NCBI GenBank assembly: GCA_017551215.1
Contig: JAFZMA010000172.1
Coordinates: 1 to 15,724, forward strand
Reading direction: 5' to 3'
Length of the DNA: 15,724 nt
Origin: Bacteroidales bacterium
GTDB taxonomy: Bacteria > Bacteroidota > Bacteroidia > Bacteroidales > UBA932
Part shown: positions 1 through 7,772 of the stretch, piece after piece
Layout: the number at the start of each line of letters is the position of its first letter
How positions within the stretch are numbered: the stretch's first letter is position 1
Notes under the pieces: generated by a model
Told to the model about the DNA's origin: nothing
The model's database searches: none
What the model saw: the letters and a program-made list of their open reading frames with translations, nothing else
Position numbers and translations under genes: made by a program

Positions 1-723
1 CTCGGAAATGATAATGGCACCGTAATCAATACCCAGAATCTTTCTCTTGATGATGGCGGAAACAGCCATGTTGAGGATCTTCTCCACGGAAATGTCGCTC
101 TTGTTGAACATCTCCGGAATTACAATCATCGGGAAGTGGTTGGTGTAGCCGATTGCAAGTGCCAGATGGCCTGCGCTGCGTCCCATTGCGGAAATCACGA
201 ACCAGTTGTGGCTGGTACGGGCGTCCTCATAGACGGTGGCGGCTATCCTGGAGCCTTCTCCCTTTGCACTCTGGTATCCGAACGTAGGAATGTTCTGAGG
301 CAGAGGAAGGTCATTGTCTATAGTCTTTGGAACGTGAATGTTTGATATAGGGAAATTCTTGGCTTTCAGGAATTTGGCAATGCGGTTTGCAGTAGATGCA
401 GTATCGTCTCCGCCAATGGTTACCAGAAGCTCTATGTTGTTTTCCTGGAAGAATTTCAGGTTGAAGTTCTTGTCAAAATCCTCCTGTGTCGGCTTGAAAC
501 GGCTCATTACAAGGAAAGATCCTCCGCGATTGAAAATGTCATCCGCCTTGAAGAAATCCAGCTCCACATAATTCGGATTCTCCGAGAAAAGGCCCTTGTA
601 GCCTCCGTGGAGACCGAGAACACGGTAACCGTTGCTTAAGAAAGTTTTTGTTATACTGCCAACTACAGTATTCATTCCCGGGGCTGGACCGCCGCCTGTA
701 AGGATTACGATAGATTTTTGCAT
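1..723 (-). CDS. pfk: 6-phosphofructokinase, probably pyrophosphate-dependent (partial, 3' end outside window)
   Basis: Phosphorylates fructose 6-phosphate to fructose 1,6-bisphosphate in cytosolic glycolysis. The ATG is at the complement of 721-723 and 241 codons are open to the left edge, so the C-terminal part is missing only because the window ends. Visible PFK motifs are the N-terminal GGGPAPGMN loop (residues 10-18), GGYKGL (40-45), GGDDT (104-108), PKTIDND (132-138, catalytic base D136) and MGRSAGHLAL (180-189). Two positions that set phosphoryl-donor choice in this family are informative. The second Asp of GGDD (D107) replaces the Gly of ATP enzymes, and K133 replaces the Gly of PGTIDND. 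Both together are the known pattern of PPi-dependent PFKs, so a reversible PPi enzyme is the best call. An ATP or mixed-substrate enzyme cannot be excluded without assay. The gene is transcribed divergently from ligA and has a TAnnTTTG box 24 bp upstream of the ATG. Confidence 0.94.
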   Translation of the reverse strand, partial: MQKSIVILTGGGPAPGMNTVVGSITKTFLSNGYRVLGLHGGYKGLFSENPNYVELDFFKADDIFNRGGSFLVMSRFKPTQEDFDKNFNLKFFQENNIELLVTIGGDDTASTANRIAKFLKAKNFPISNIHVPKTIDNDLPLPQNIPTFGYQSAKGEGSRIAATVYEDARTSHNWFVISAMGRSAGHLALAIGYTNHFPMIVIPEMFNKSDISVEKILNMAVSAIIKRKILGIDYGAIIISE

Positions 724-747
724 AATTCAATGTCTCTAAATCGGGGG

Positions 748-755
748 CAAATGTA
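748..755 (-). promoter_or_regulatory. Candidate -7 box (TACATTTG) for pfk
   Basis: Read on the minus strand, this octamer matches the Bacteroidetes sigma-ABfr -7 consensus TAnnTTTG exactly. It ends about 24 bp before the pfk ATG, giving a short leader of about 15-20 nt. The upstream -33 element (consensus TTTG about 19-21 bp away) is weak: only TTAG/TTTA-like bases occur near 778-782. The AT-rich spacer supports a promoter, but the call rests on one box. Confidence 0.45.
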
Positions 756-777
756 CCATTTTTATTAAAATATTCGC

Positions 778-785
778 TAAATTTG
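778..785 (+). promoter_or_regulatory. Candidate -7 box (TAAATTTG) for ligA
   Basis: An exact match to TAnnTTTG 20 bp before the ligA ATG, which would leave a leader of only about 12-16 nt. I see no TTTG at the expected -33 spacing. It lies where the -33 region of the divergent pfk promoter would be, so the two promoters would share DNA and could compete. Confidence 0.38.
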
Positions 786-805
786 GCAGATTGTAGGTCA
801 TTTAT

Positions 806-2875
806 ATGGACAAACAGGAAGCAAAACAGAGGATAGAGGCCCTAAGACAGGAGATTGATGCCCATAACAGGCATTATTATCTGGAGAACTCCCCGGTCAT
901 TTCGGACTATGAGTTCGACCTGCTTCTCAGGGAACTTATTCAGCTGGAGGAACTGTACCCGGAATTCAAGAGTCCCGATTCCCCTACCGCCAAGGTAGGA
1001 AGCGACCTTGAAAAGGAAAACGCTCCTTTTGCACAGTATGCCCACCTCCACCCTATGCTCTCTCTTGCAAACACTTACAGCATAGAGGAGCTCCGCGATT
1101 TTGACAGCCGTGTAAGAAAAGGCACGTCACGTATCTATTCCTACAACTGCGAACTCAAGTTCGACGGAACCGGAATAAACCTCCTTTACAGAGGCGGAAT
1201 CCTAGTCCGCGCACTGACAAGGGGAGACGGAACCGTGGGAGACGATGTAACCCGCAACATAAAGACTATCAAGTCTATACCTGTTCAGCTCAAAGATACC
1301 GGCTATCCGGCCGAATTCGAGATAAGGGGAGAGGTCTTCATGCCTTTCTCCTCATTTGACAAGCTCAACATGCAGAGGGAGCTGGATGAAGAGCCGCTGT
1401 TCGCCAACCCGAGGAATGCGGCGGCCGGCTCACTCAAAATGCTGTCCAGCAAGGCGGTGGCAACACGTGGGCTGGACTGTGTACTCTATCATCTGATAGC
1501 TCCCGGGTATGAAGATTCCCTGCACAGCAAGTCTCTGGAGGATGCATCGCGCTGGGGACTTCCGGTTTCCGGACACTCCAGAAAGTGCAAAGACATAGAA
1601 GAAGTCATAGAATATATCCAGGAATGGGATACCAAACGCCATTCCCTGCCTTTCCCTACAGACGGTGTGGTTGTAAAGGTAGACCAGTATGCAATTCAGG
1701 CGGAACTGGGATTCACGGCTAAGACTCCTAAATGGGCCGTAGCCTACAAGTTCAAGCCTGAAGAAGCCCTGACAAAGGTAGAATCCATTGATTATCAAGT
1801 AGGAAGAACCGGAGCTGTAACTCCGGTGGCAAATCTCTCGCCCGTTCAGCTGAGCGGCACAGTCGTAAAGAGGGCTACTCTCCACAATGCAGACCAGATG
1901 GAGATTCTGGATATCCGTGTAGGAGACAGCGTATATGTGGAAAAAGGCGGAGAAATCATTCCAAAGATTACCCGTGTAGAGCTTTCCAGAAGGTCTCCGG
2001 ACAGCGTTCCGGTAGAATTCCCAAAGACTTGCCCGGCTTGCGGAACTCCCCTTGTAAGGGATCCGGAGCAGTCCAAGTTCTTCTGTCCTAATCAGGACTT
2101 CTGCCCTCCCCAGACAGAGGGCCGCTTCCTTCATTTTGCCTCGCGCAAGGCAATGGATATCAACATCGGAGAAGTGGCTGTGCATCAGCTCTGCGAAAAG
2201 GAATATGTGAAGGAACTCCAGGACCTCTACAATCTGGATGACCTTCAGCTTCTGAGTCTGGACAAATGGAAAGGAAAGAGCGTTGAGAATTTCCGCGCAT
2301 CTCTGGAAAAATCCAAGAGCGTTCCATTTCACAGAGTGCTGTATGCGTTGGGAATCAAAAATATAGGAGAAACCACCGCCAAGACTCTGGCCTCCCGTTT
2401 CAAGAGCATAGATGCCCTTGCCGCCGCATCCAGAGAGGAACTCCTGGAGGTGGAAGACGTGGGAGAAACCCTTGCGGATTCCATAACCGGATGGTTTGCC
2501 GAGCCAAGGCATATCCTTACAGTAGAAGAGCTTAAGAAAGCCGGTCTTAAGTTCTCTCTGGAGGAAAAGGCTCCAGTGTCTGACACGTTGAAGGGAATGA
2601 CCATTATGATTACCGGCAACTATTCCATCCCTAGGGAAACCATGAAGTACTATATAGAGGCTCACAGCGGAAAGGTGGGCAGCAGCGTAACAGCCTCTAC
2701 CACATACCTTTTGGCCGGAAGCAAGGCCGGAACGTCCAAGCTGGAGAAGGCCCGGAAACTTGGCATCCCTATCATCACTGAGGAGGAATTCTACAAGATA
2801 GCCGCTCCAGATGCCGGGGATGAAAAACCGCAAGCGGAAACGCCGCCAGCGGACGGGCAGATGAGCCTGTTTTAA
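806..2875 (+). CDS. ligA: NAD-dependent DNA ligase LigA
   Basis: Seals nicks in duplex DNA during replication and repair using NAD+. The 689 residues cover the whole LigA architecture. Domain Ia, which binds NMN, has HYYLENSPVISDYEFD (about 23-38). The nucleotidyltransferase core has the adenylated lysine K118 in KFDG, then TRGDGTVGDDVT, the RGEV strand (174-177), DGVVVKVD (286-293) and KFKPEE (315-320). An OB fold follows. The zinc finger has C409, C412, C427 and C433. A helix-hairpin-helix region (about 510-570) and a BRCT domain (about 593-665) complete it. Two oddities: the usual D-G-L/M-G segment after the zinc finger reads MDINIGEVAV (450-459), one residue shorter and without GLG; and a flexible tail (about 668-684) ends in QMSLF at the extreme C-terminus, resembling a beta-clamp-binding peptide. 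It is the first gene of the plus-strand group, with 42 bp to the next gene. Confidence 0.98.
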   Translation: MDKQEAKQRIEALRQEIDAHNRHYYLENSPVISDYEFDLLLRELIQLEELYPEFKSPDSPTAKVGSDLEKENAPFAQYAHLHPMLSLANTYSIEELRDFDSRVRKGTSRIYSYNCELKFDGTGINLLYRGGILVRALTRGDGTVGDDVTRNIKTIKSIPVQLKDTGYPAEFEIRGEVFMPFSSFDKLNMQRELDEEPLFANPRNAAAGSLKMLSSKAVATRGLDCVLYHLIAPGYEDSLHSKSLEDASRWGLPVSGHSRKCKDIEEVIEYIQEWDTKRHSLPFPTDGVVVKVDQYAIQAELGFTAKTPKWAVAYKFKPEEALTKVESIDYQVGRTGAVTPVANLSPVQLSGTVVKRATLHNADQMEILDIRVGDSVYVEKGGEIIPKITRVELSRRSPDSVPVEFPKTCPACGTPLVRDPEQSKFFCPNQDFCPPQTEGRFLHFASRKAMDINIGEVAVHQLCEKEYVKELQDLYNLDDLQLLSLDKWKGKSVENFRASLEKSKSVPFHRVLYALGIKNIGETTAKTLASRFKSIDALAAASREELLEVEDVGETLADSITGWFAEPRHILTVEELKKAGLKFSLEEKAPVSDTLKGMTIMITGNYSIPRETMKYYIEAHSGKVGSSVTASTTYLLAGSKAGTSKLEKARKLGIPIITEEEFYKIAAPDAGDEKPQAETPPADGQMSLF

Positions 2876-2917
2876 CGGGTAAATGTTTTGAACACAACGA
2901 TTTAAAAGACAAACGAT

Positions 2918-4114
2918 ATGAGAATTGCAAAATTAACAGACAGGATAAGCTACATAGGCGTGAACGACCGCCGTACGGCTCTGTTTGAGAACAACTGGCC
3001 GATTCCTTACGGAGTTTCTTACAACTCCTACCTGATAAAGGACATCAAAAATGTGCTGATAGACACGGTGGAATATGGCTCTGATGGAGACTTCCTGTCA
3101 AAGATAGAGACCGTTCTGGAGGGCGGAAACCTGGATTATCTGGTAGTAAACCACATGGAGCCGGACCATTCCGGAATGATTCGGAGCGTTCTGGCCAAAT
3201 ATCCGGGCCTCAAGATTATAGGCAACGCAAAGACATTTGAGCTGATGCAGAAGTATTACGGCATCGCTGAGGATGCTTTTATGCAAGTTGCAGATGGTCA
3301 GGAGCTTGAAATTGGAAACACTAGCCTTAAGTTCGCCTTCATCCCGTGGGTTCACTGGCCTGAGACAATGGTAACGCTGGACCTTGCAGACGGAGTCCTG
3401 TTTACCTGCGACGCATTCGGCGGATACGGCAGCCTGGACGGTGGTATATTCGACTCGGACTACAACATGGAAGAGATGTTCCTCCCGGAGATGAGACGTT
3501 ATTACTCCAACATAGTTGCCAAGTACAACCAGATGGTAACCAGGGCAATAACAAAGCTCGCAGACATTCCTGCAAAGATGATTGCTCCGTCTCACGGAGT
3601 GGTTTGGAAGGAGAATCCGGCAAAGGTAATCGGCCTGTATGCAGACTGGGCTGCCTCCAAGGCAGAGAAGGGCGTGGTCATAGCCTACGCCTCCATGTAC
3701 GGCAACACAGCCTCCCTTGCAGACCAGTTAGGAGCAAAACTCGCCTCTCTGGGAATCAAGAACATACGCACATATGACGTATCCAGGACCAACGCCTCCT
3801 ACATCCTCAGCGATATAATGCGCTATAACGGATTTGTGCTGGGAACCTGCGCCTACAACACATTCATGCACCCTATGATGGAGCATCTTTGCAACGAGAT
3901 CAGGATAATGTCTCCTAAGGGCAAGAAGATGGGCATATTCGGAACCAGCGGATGGAACGGAGCGGGAGCAAAGGCTCTGGCCAAGTTCGCGGAGGAAGCC
4001 AAGCTTGAAGTTGTCTCCCCTACCGTGGAGGCCTTTGGTGCACCTACAGCCGACAAGGTGAACGCCACTATGGAAGAATTTGCGGCAAATTTTGTGAAAG
4101 CTATTGAAGGATAA
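2918..4114 (+). CDS. fprA: Flavodiiron protein (FprA-type oxygen/NO reductase)
   Basis: A cytosolic A-type flavoprotein that reduces O2 to water and/or NO to N2O at a diiron site, with electrons passed through FMN. Its 398 residues match the minimal class A form. The N-terminal metallo-beta-lactamase-like domain (about 1-245) has all expected iron ligands: H79, E81 and D83 in the HMEPDH segment, H146 in HWPET, D165 in CDAFG and H226 in SHG. The C-terminal flavodoxin domain (about 252-395) has the FMN phosphate loop SMYGNT (259-264), a second loop around GTCAYNTF (309-316), and GTSGWNGAG (342-350). There is no fused rubredoxin or flavin-reductase domain, so a separate electron donor is needed. 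The start is preceded by an A-rich, Shine-Dalgarno-less leader. The stop is 6 bp before hydG, so the two are almost certainly cotranscribed. Whether O2 or NO is the main substrate cannot be read from sequence. Confidence 0.96.
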   Translation: MRIAKLTDRISYIGVNDRRTALFENNWPIPYGVSYNSYLIKDIKNVLIDTVEYGSDGDFLSKIETVLEGGNLDYLVVNHMEPDHSGMIRSVLAKYPGLKIIGNAKTFELMQKYYGIAEDAFMQVADGQELEIGNTSLKFAFIPWVHWPETMVTLDLADGVLFTCDAFGGYGSLDGGIFDSDYNMEEMFLPEMRRYYSNIVAKYNQMVTRAITKLADIPAKMIAPSHGVVWKENPAKVIGLYADWAASKAEKGVVIAYASMYGNTASLADQLGAKLASLGIKNIRTYDVSRTNASYILSDIMRYNGFVLGTCAYNTFMHPMMEHLCNEIRIMSPKGKKMGIFGTSGWNGAGAKALAKFAEEAKLEVVSPTVEAFGAPTADKVNATMEEFAANFVKAIEG

Positions 4115-4120
4115 GCTATT

Positions 4121-5542
4121 ATGGCATATCAGATGGACAAGGCACTAAGCAAGGGAGCATTTGACTTTGTAAATGCCGAAAAGATAGAAGGTCTTCTGAA
4201 AAGCACTTCAGAAGACAAGGTCCGCATACAGGAGATTTTTGCCAAGTCCAGGGAAAAAAATCCCCTAAACCTGGAAGAAACCGCATGTCTGTTGGCCATA
4301 AGAAGCGAGGAAGGGCTGAACATGCTCTTTGAGACCGCAAAGAACCTGAAGAAAGCCATTTACGGAAACCGAATAGTGCTGTTTGCTCCGCTATACATAG
4401 GCAATCTGTGCATCAACGACTGCACTTACTGCGGATTCCGCAAGTCTTTGCATCAGGCGGTTCGCAAGACACTGACAACGGAAGAGATAATCAGCGAGGT
4501 CAAGGCACTGCAGGACGAGGGACAGAAGCGCCTGATCCTTGTGTTCGGAGAATCTCCGGTCTACAGTCCGGACTTCATAGCCAACTGTGTAAGAACCGTT
4601 TATGGAGTCCACAGCGGCAACGGAGCCATACGCAGGGTTAACATCAACGCCGCACCGCTGGATGTGGCCGGCTACAGGACCGTTAAATCAGAAGGTATTG
4701 GAACATACCAGATTTTCCAGGAAACATATAACAGGAAAGCCTACTCCCTGTATCATCCTGCAAATACTGTCAAGGGAGACTATATGTGGAGGCTGGACGG
4801 ACTTGACAGGGCATTTGAAGCCGGCATAGACGACCTGGGCATCGGAGCCCTTATCGGACTGTATGACTGGAGGTTCGAGGTCATGGGACTGGTAAGCCAC
4901 GCCATGCACCTGAAAGAAAAGTTCGGTGTTGGCCCTCACACGGTCAGCTTCCCGAGAATCCAGCCGGCCGCCGGAATGAACCTGGATCTCCCGTACAAGT
5001 GTAGCGATGCGGACTTCAAGCATCTTGTTGCCGTTCTCCGTCTGGCCGTACCTTATACGGGAATGATCATGACCGCAAGGGAATCCCCGGAAATCCGCAA
5101 CGAAGTCATGCATCTGGGAGTAAGTCAGATAGATGCCGGAACGCATCTGGAGATCGGAGGCTACAGCTCCCATTCGGACAAGCAGGCTCTGGAAAGGGAG
5201 CAGTTCCAGGTTGGAGATACCAGAGACCTGGACCAGGCCACAGAGTGGCTTCTTTCTGAGGGTTTCATACCGAGTTTCTGCACTTCCTGCTACAGGGCCG
5301 GAAGAACCGGAGACCGCTTTATGGAATTCGCGGAAAAGGGCCTGATTAACAAGTTCTGCACTCCTAACGCCCTGCTGACACTTGCCGAATATCTTCAGGA
5401 TTATGCATCGCCGAGCACAAAGGAAGCAGGCAATGCCCTGATAGAAAAGGAACTGCAGAAAATGCCGGAGGGTTCCTGGAAAGAACGGATTAAAGACAAT
5501 CTACGCAAGATTGCTCTCGGAGAGAGAGACTTGAGAGTATAA
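4121..5542 (+). CDS. hydG: [FeFe]-hydrogenase maturase HydG (radical SAM tyrosine lyase)
   Basis: HydG cleaves tyrosine with S-adenosylmethionine to p-cresol plus CO and cyanide, building an Fe(CO)2(CN) unit for the hydrogenase H-cluster. The 473-residue protein has the radical SAM motif CX3CX2C at C97, C101 and C104 (CINDCTYC). It also has the HydG-specific C-terminal motif CX2CX22C at C387, C390 and C413, which holds the auxiliary iron-sulfur cluster with the dangler iron. That motif separates it from the shorter ThiH, the thiamine tyrosine lyase. QPAAGMN (281-287) and ARESPEIRN (319-327) are further family segments. No hydE, hydF or hydrogenase gene lies in the window, so partners must be encoded elsewhere. 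It sits 6 bp after the flavodiiron gene and 10 bp before rel, with no promoter-like space on either side. The oxygen-sensitive chemistry makes the upstream O2-scavenging gene a sensible partner, though that link is inferred. Confidence 0.97.
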   Translation: MAYQMDKALSKGAFDFVNAEKIEGLLKSTSEDKVRIQEIFAKSREKNPLNLEETACLLAIRSEEGLNMLFETAKNLKKAIYGNRIVLFAPLYIGNLCINDCTYCGFRKSLHQAVRKTLTTEEIISEVKALQDEGQKRLILVFGESPVYSPDFIANCVRTVYGVHSGNGAIRRVNINAAPLDVAGYRTVKSEGIGTYQIFQETYNRKAYSLYHPANTVKGDYMWRLDGLDRAFEAGIDDLGIGALIGLYDWRFEVMGLVSHAMHLKEKFGVGPHTVSFPRIQPAAGMNLDLPYKCSDADFKHLVAVLRLAVPYTGMIMTARESPEIRNEVMHLGVSQIDAGTHLEIGGYSSHSDKQALEREQFQVGDTRDLDQATEWLLSEGFIPSFCTSCYRAGRTGDRFMEFAEKGLINKFCTPNALLTLAEYLQDYASPSTKEAGNALIEKELQKMPEGSWKERIKDNLRKIALGERDLRV

Positions 5543-5552
5543 CTGAAACAGA

Positions 5553-7772
5553 ATGAGCGAGTTTACAAAAGAAGACAACGAACTGATCCAGAAAGAATTC
5601 GAGCAGCTGAGACTGTCTGCCCTGAAAAGATGCGCCTCCCAGGAGGAGTACGAGGGCGTAATCAAGGCGTTTGAGTTTGCCAATGAAGCGCACAAGGGAG
5701 TGCGCCGCCGCTCCGGAGAACCTTACATCATCCACCCTATTGCGGTGGCAAAGATTGTGGTTCAGGAAATCGGGCTCGGCTACAAGTCCATTGTAACCGC
5801 TCTGCTCCACGATGTTGTGGAGGACACGGAATATACCGTAGAGGATATAGAAAGACTCTTCGGCAGCAAGATAGCGTCTCTGGTAGACGGCCTTACCAAG
5901 ATCAAGTCCGCCATGGACAACAAGATGGAAGGCCAACTGAACGAGAAATCCATTCAGGCTGAAAACTTCAAGAGGATTCTGCTCACACTCAACGACGATG
6001 TCAGGGTCATCCTGATTAAACTCGCTGACAGGCTTCACAATCTGCGCACTATAGAGTCCATGCCGGAAAGGAAACAGGATAAGATCCTGAGCGAGACAAT
6101 GTACATCTTCATTCCTCTGGCACACAGGCTCGGACTCTACAGCATAAAGAGCGAGATGGAGAATATCTGGCTGAAATTCAGGCAGCCGGAGCAGTACAAC
6201 GAGATTTCCAGACGCATTGAAGAGTATTCTAAGGCCAAAGGCGGAAGCATCGATAATTTCATAGAACCCATCTCAAAGCTTCTGGAACAGGCGCGGTATA
6301 AATTCACCATCACCAAGAGAATCAAGACCCCTTACTCCATCTGGAACAAGATGCAGACCAAGGGGATACCGTTCGAGGAGATATATGACCTTTTTGCCGT
6401 AAGGATTGTCTTCACGCCTAAGAAAGGCACTTCAGAGAGAAAGCAGTGCTGGGATATCTACTCCCTGATTTCAGAAGACTATCTCTCCAACACAGACCGC
6501 ATTAGGGACTGGGTAAGCACACCAAAATCAAATGGTTACGAGGCTCTCCACTGTACCTTGATGAGTCCTCAGGGGGGCTGGGTGGAAGTCCAGATCAGGA
6601 CGGTGAGAATGAATGCCATCGCTGAGAAAGGTGTGGCAGCACATTGGAATTACAAGGGAGAGAAAATCCAGAATCCGGAGAATGAAATGGACAACTGGCT
6701 GAATATGGTCAGGGAGGTTCTGGAGAATCCGGATGTCAATGCGCTGGAATTTCTGGACAATTTCCATTCCGGCCTGATGACCAAGGAGATATATGTGTTC
6801 ACACCTGCCGGTGAGGCCAAGAGGCTGGAGAAGGGAGCAACGGTTCTGGACTTTGCATACGCCAACCACTCAGAGATTGGAAACAGGGCTATTGCAGCAA
6901 AAGTCAACCTCAAGCTGGTGCCAATTTCCTATGTACTAAGGAACGGAGACCAGGTGGAAATCATTACGGCAGACTCCCAAAAGCCTGAACGGCAATGGCT
7001 TAGTTTCGTTAAGACCACCAAAGCCCGCAACATAATCCTGGACAGCATCAAGGGAGACATCAAAGACACCATCAAGAATGGTCAGGAGAAACTTGAGAAG
7101 GAGCTTGACAAACTGGGCGTGAAACTCCATATCAGGGTACTTAAGAAACTGATAGACGAGTTTAAGGTAAGCAACAAAGACGAGCTCTACAGCAAGATAG
7201 GTTCCGGACTCATAGACGTTTCTAACCTGGAGCCAATCCTCAAGAAAAACAAGGAGAACAAGCTTGTCCAGTTCTGGAACCTGCAGTTTTTCAAGCACAA
7301 AGACTTCCTGCTTAAGGAAAATCCAATAGACAAGACCCTTTCCTACAAGGCAGCCGAATGCTGCAACCCTATTCCTGGAGATCCGGTAATCGGCTTTGTA
7401 GACGAGGACGGTCAGGTTGTAATCCACAAGAAAGTTTGCCCGGTGGCAATATCACTTGCCGCAACCGAGGGCGGGAAGATAATCAACGCAAAGTGGACCA
7501 AGCACACCATACTGTCTTTCCTTGCCAGAATAGAACTCAAGGGAATAGACCGCCTGGGAATAGTCAACGATATTACAAGATACATAACCCTCATCCTTTC
7601 CGTGAATATCCGTAAACTGTTCTTTGAGACTCACGACGGCGTATTCTACGGATACATAGACCTTTACGTGCATAACACTAAAGACTTGGAAGAGATACTG
7701 GAACACATAGAACAGATTAAGGGAATAGAGTCCGCCACCAGAGTGGACATTAAAGAGGAGAACCGAGTATGA
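5553..7772 (+). CDS. rel: Bifunctional (p)ppGpp synthetase/hydrolase (RelA/SpoT homologue Rel)
   Basis: Makes and degrades the stringent-response alarmone (p)ppGpp. The 739 residues give a full-length long RSH protein. The hydrolase domain has intact HD residues: H61, H86-D87, E90-D91 and D159 in KLADRLHNLRT. The synthetase domain has RIKT (256-259), the RXK-type basic motif of bifunctional enzymes rather than the acidic EXDD of RelA-only enzymes. It also has YDLFAVRI (278-285, D279), SNGYEALH (326-333) and EVQIRT (E345). A TGS domain follows (about 412-472), then a helical region. The zinc-finger/CC domain has C603, C604, H625 and C629, and a C-terminal ACT domain covers about 652-735. Both activities should therefore be functional, as expected if this is the only long RSH in the cell. 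The stop overlaps the next start (ATGA at 7769-7772), implying translational coupling to a lipoprotein gene. Confidence 0.97.
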   Translation: MSEFTKEDNELIQKEFEQLRLSALKRCASQEEYEGVIKAFEFANEAHKGVRRRSGEPYIIHPIAVAKIVVQEIGLGYKSIVTALLHDVVEDTEYTVEDIERLFGSKIASLVDGLTKIKSAMDNKMEGQLNEKSIQAENFKRILLTLNDDVRVILIKLADRLHNLRTIESMPERKQDKILSETMYIFIPLAHRLGLYSIKSEMENIWLKFRQPEQYNEISRRIEEYSKAKGGSIDNFIEPISKLLEQARYKFTITKRIKTPYSIWNKMQTKGIPFEEIYDLFAVRIVFTPKKGTSERKQCWDIYSLISEDYLSNTDRIRDWVSTPKSNGYEALHCTLMSPQGGWVEVQIRTVRMNAIAEKGVAAHWNYKGEKIQNPENEMDNWLNMVREVLENPDVNALEFLDNFHSGLMTKEIYVFTPAGEAKRLEKGATVLDFAYANHSEIGNRAIAAKVNLKLVPISYVLRNGDQVEIITADSQKPERQWLSFVKTTKARNIILDSIKGDIKDTIKNGQEKLEKELDKLGVKLHIRVLKKLIDEFKVSNKDELYSKIGSGLIDVSNLEPILKKNKENKLVQFWNLQFFKHKDFLLKENPIDKTLSYKAAECCNPIPGDPVIGFVDEDGQVVIHKKVCPVAISLAATEGGKIINAKWTKHTILSFLARIELKGIDRLGIVNDITRYITLILSVNIRKLFFETHDGVFYGYIDLYVHNTKDLEEILEHIEQIKGIESATRVDIKEENRV

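Noticed and set aside
338..571. Small plus-strand open frames in the first 730 bp
   Set aside because: They lie opposite the phosphofructokinase reading frame, whose motifs are continuous through the region, and show no features of real proteins.
1430..2833. 467-codon open frame on the minus strand inside ligA
   Set aside because: It is fully antisense to a gene whose product matches LigA end to end. Its translation shows no recognisable domain and has the odd Cys/His/Leu-rich composition of an antisense shadow. It has no promoter or spacing consistent with a gene.
2876..2917. Separate promoter for the flavodiiron-hydG part of the group
   Set aside because: The 42-bp gap contains a TTTTG run (2886-2890), but it is not preceded by TA at the proper position and there is no paired -33/-7 arrangement. 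A promoter inside the end of ligA remains possible but is not supported.
4121..5542. Alternative call of thiamine biosynthesis protein ThiH for hydG
   Set aside because: ThiH is a related tyrosine lyase but lacks the C-terminal CX2CX22C motif, which is present here at C387, C390 and C413. No thiamine genes flank it.
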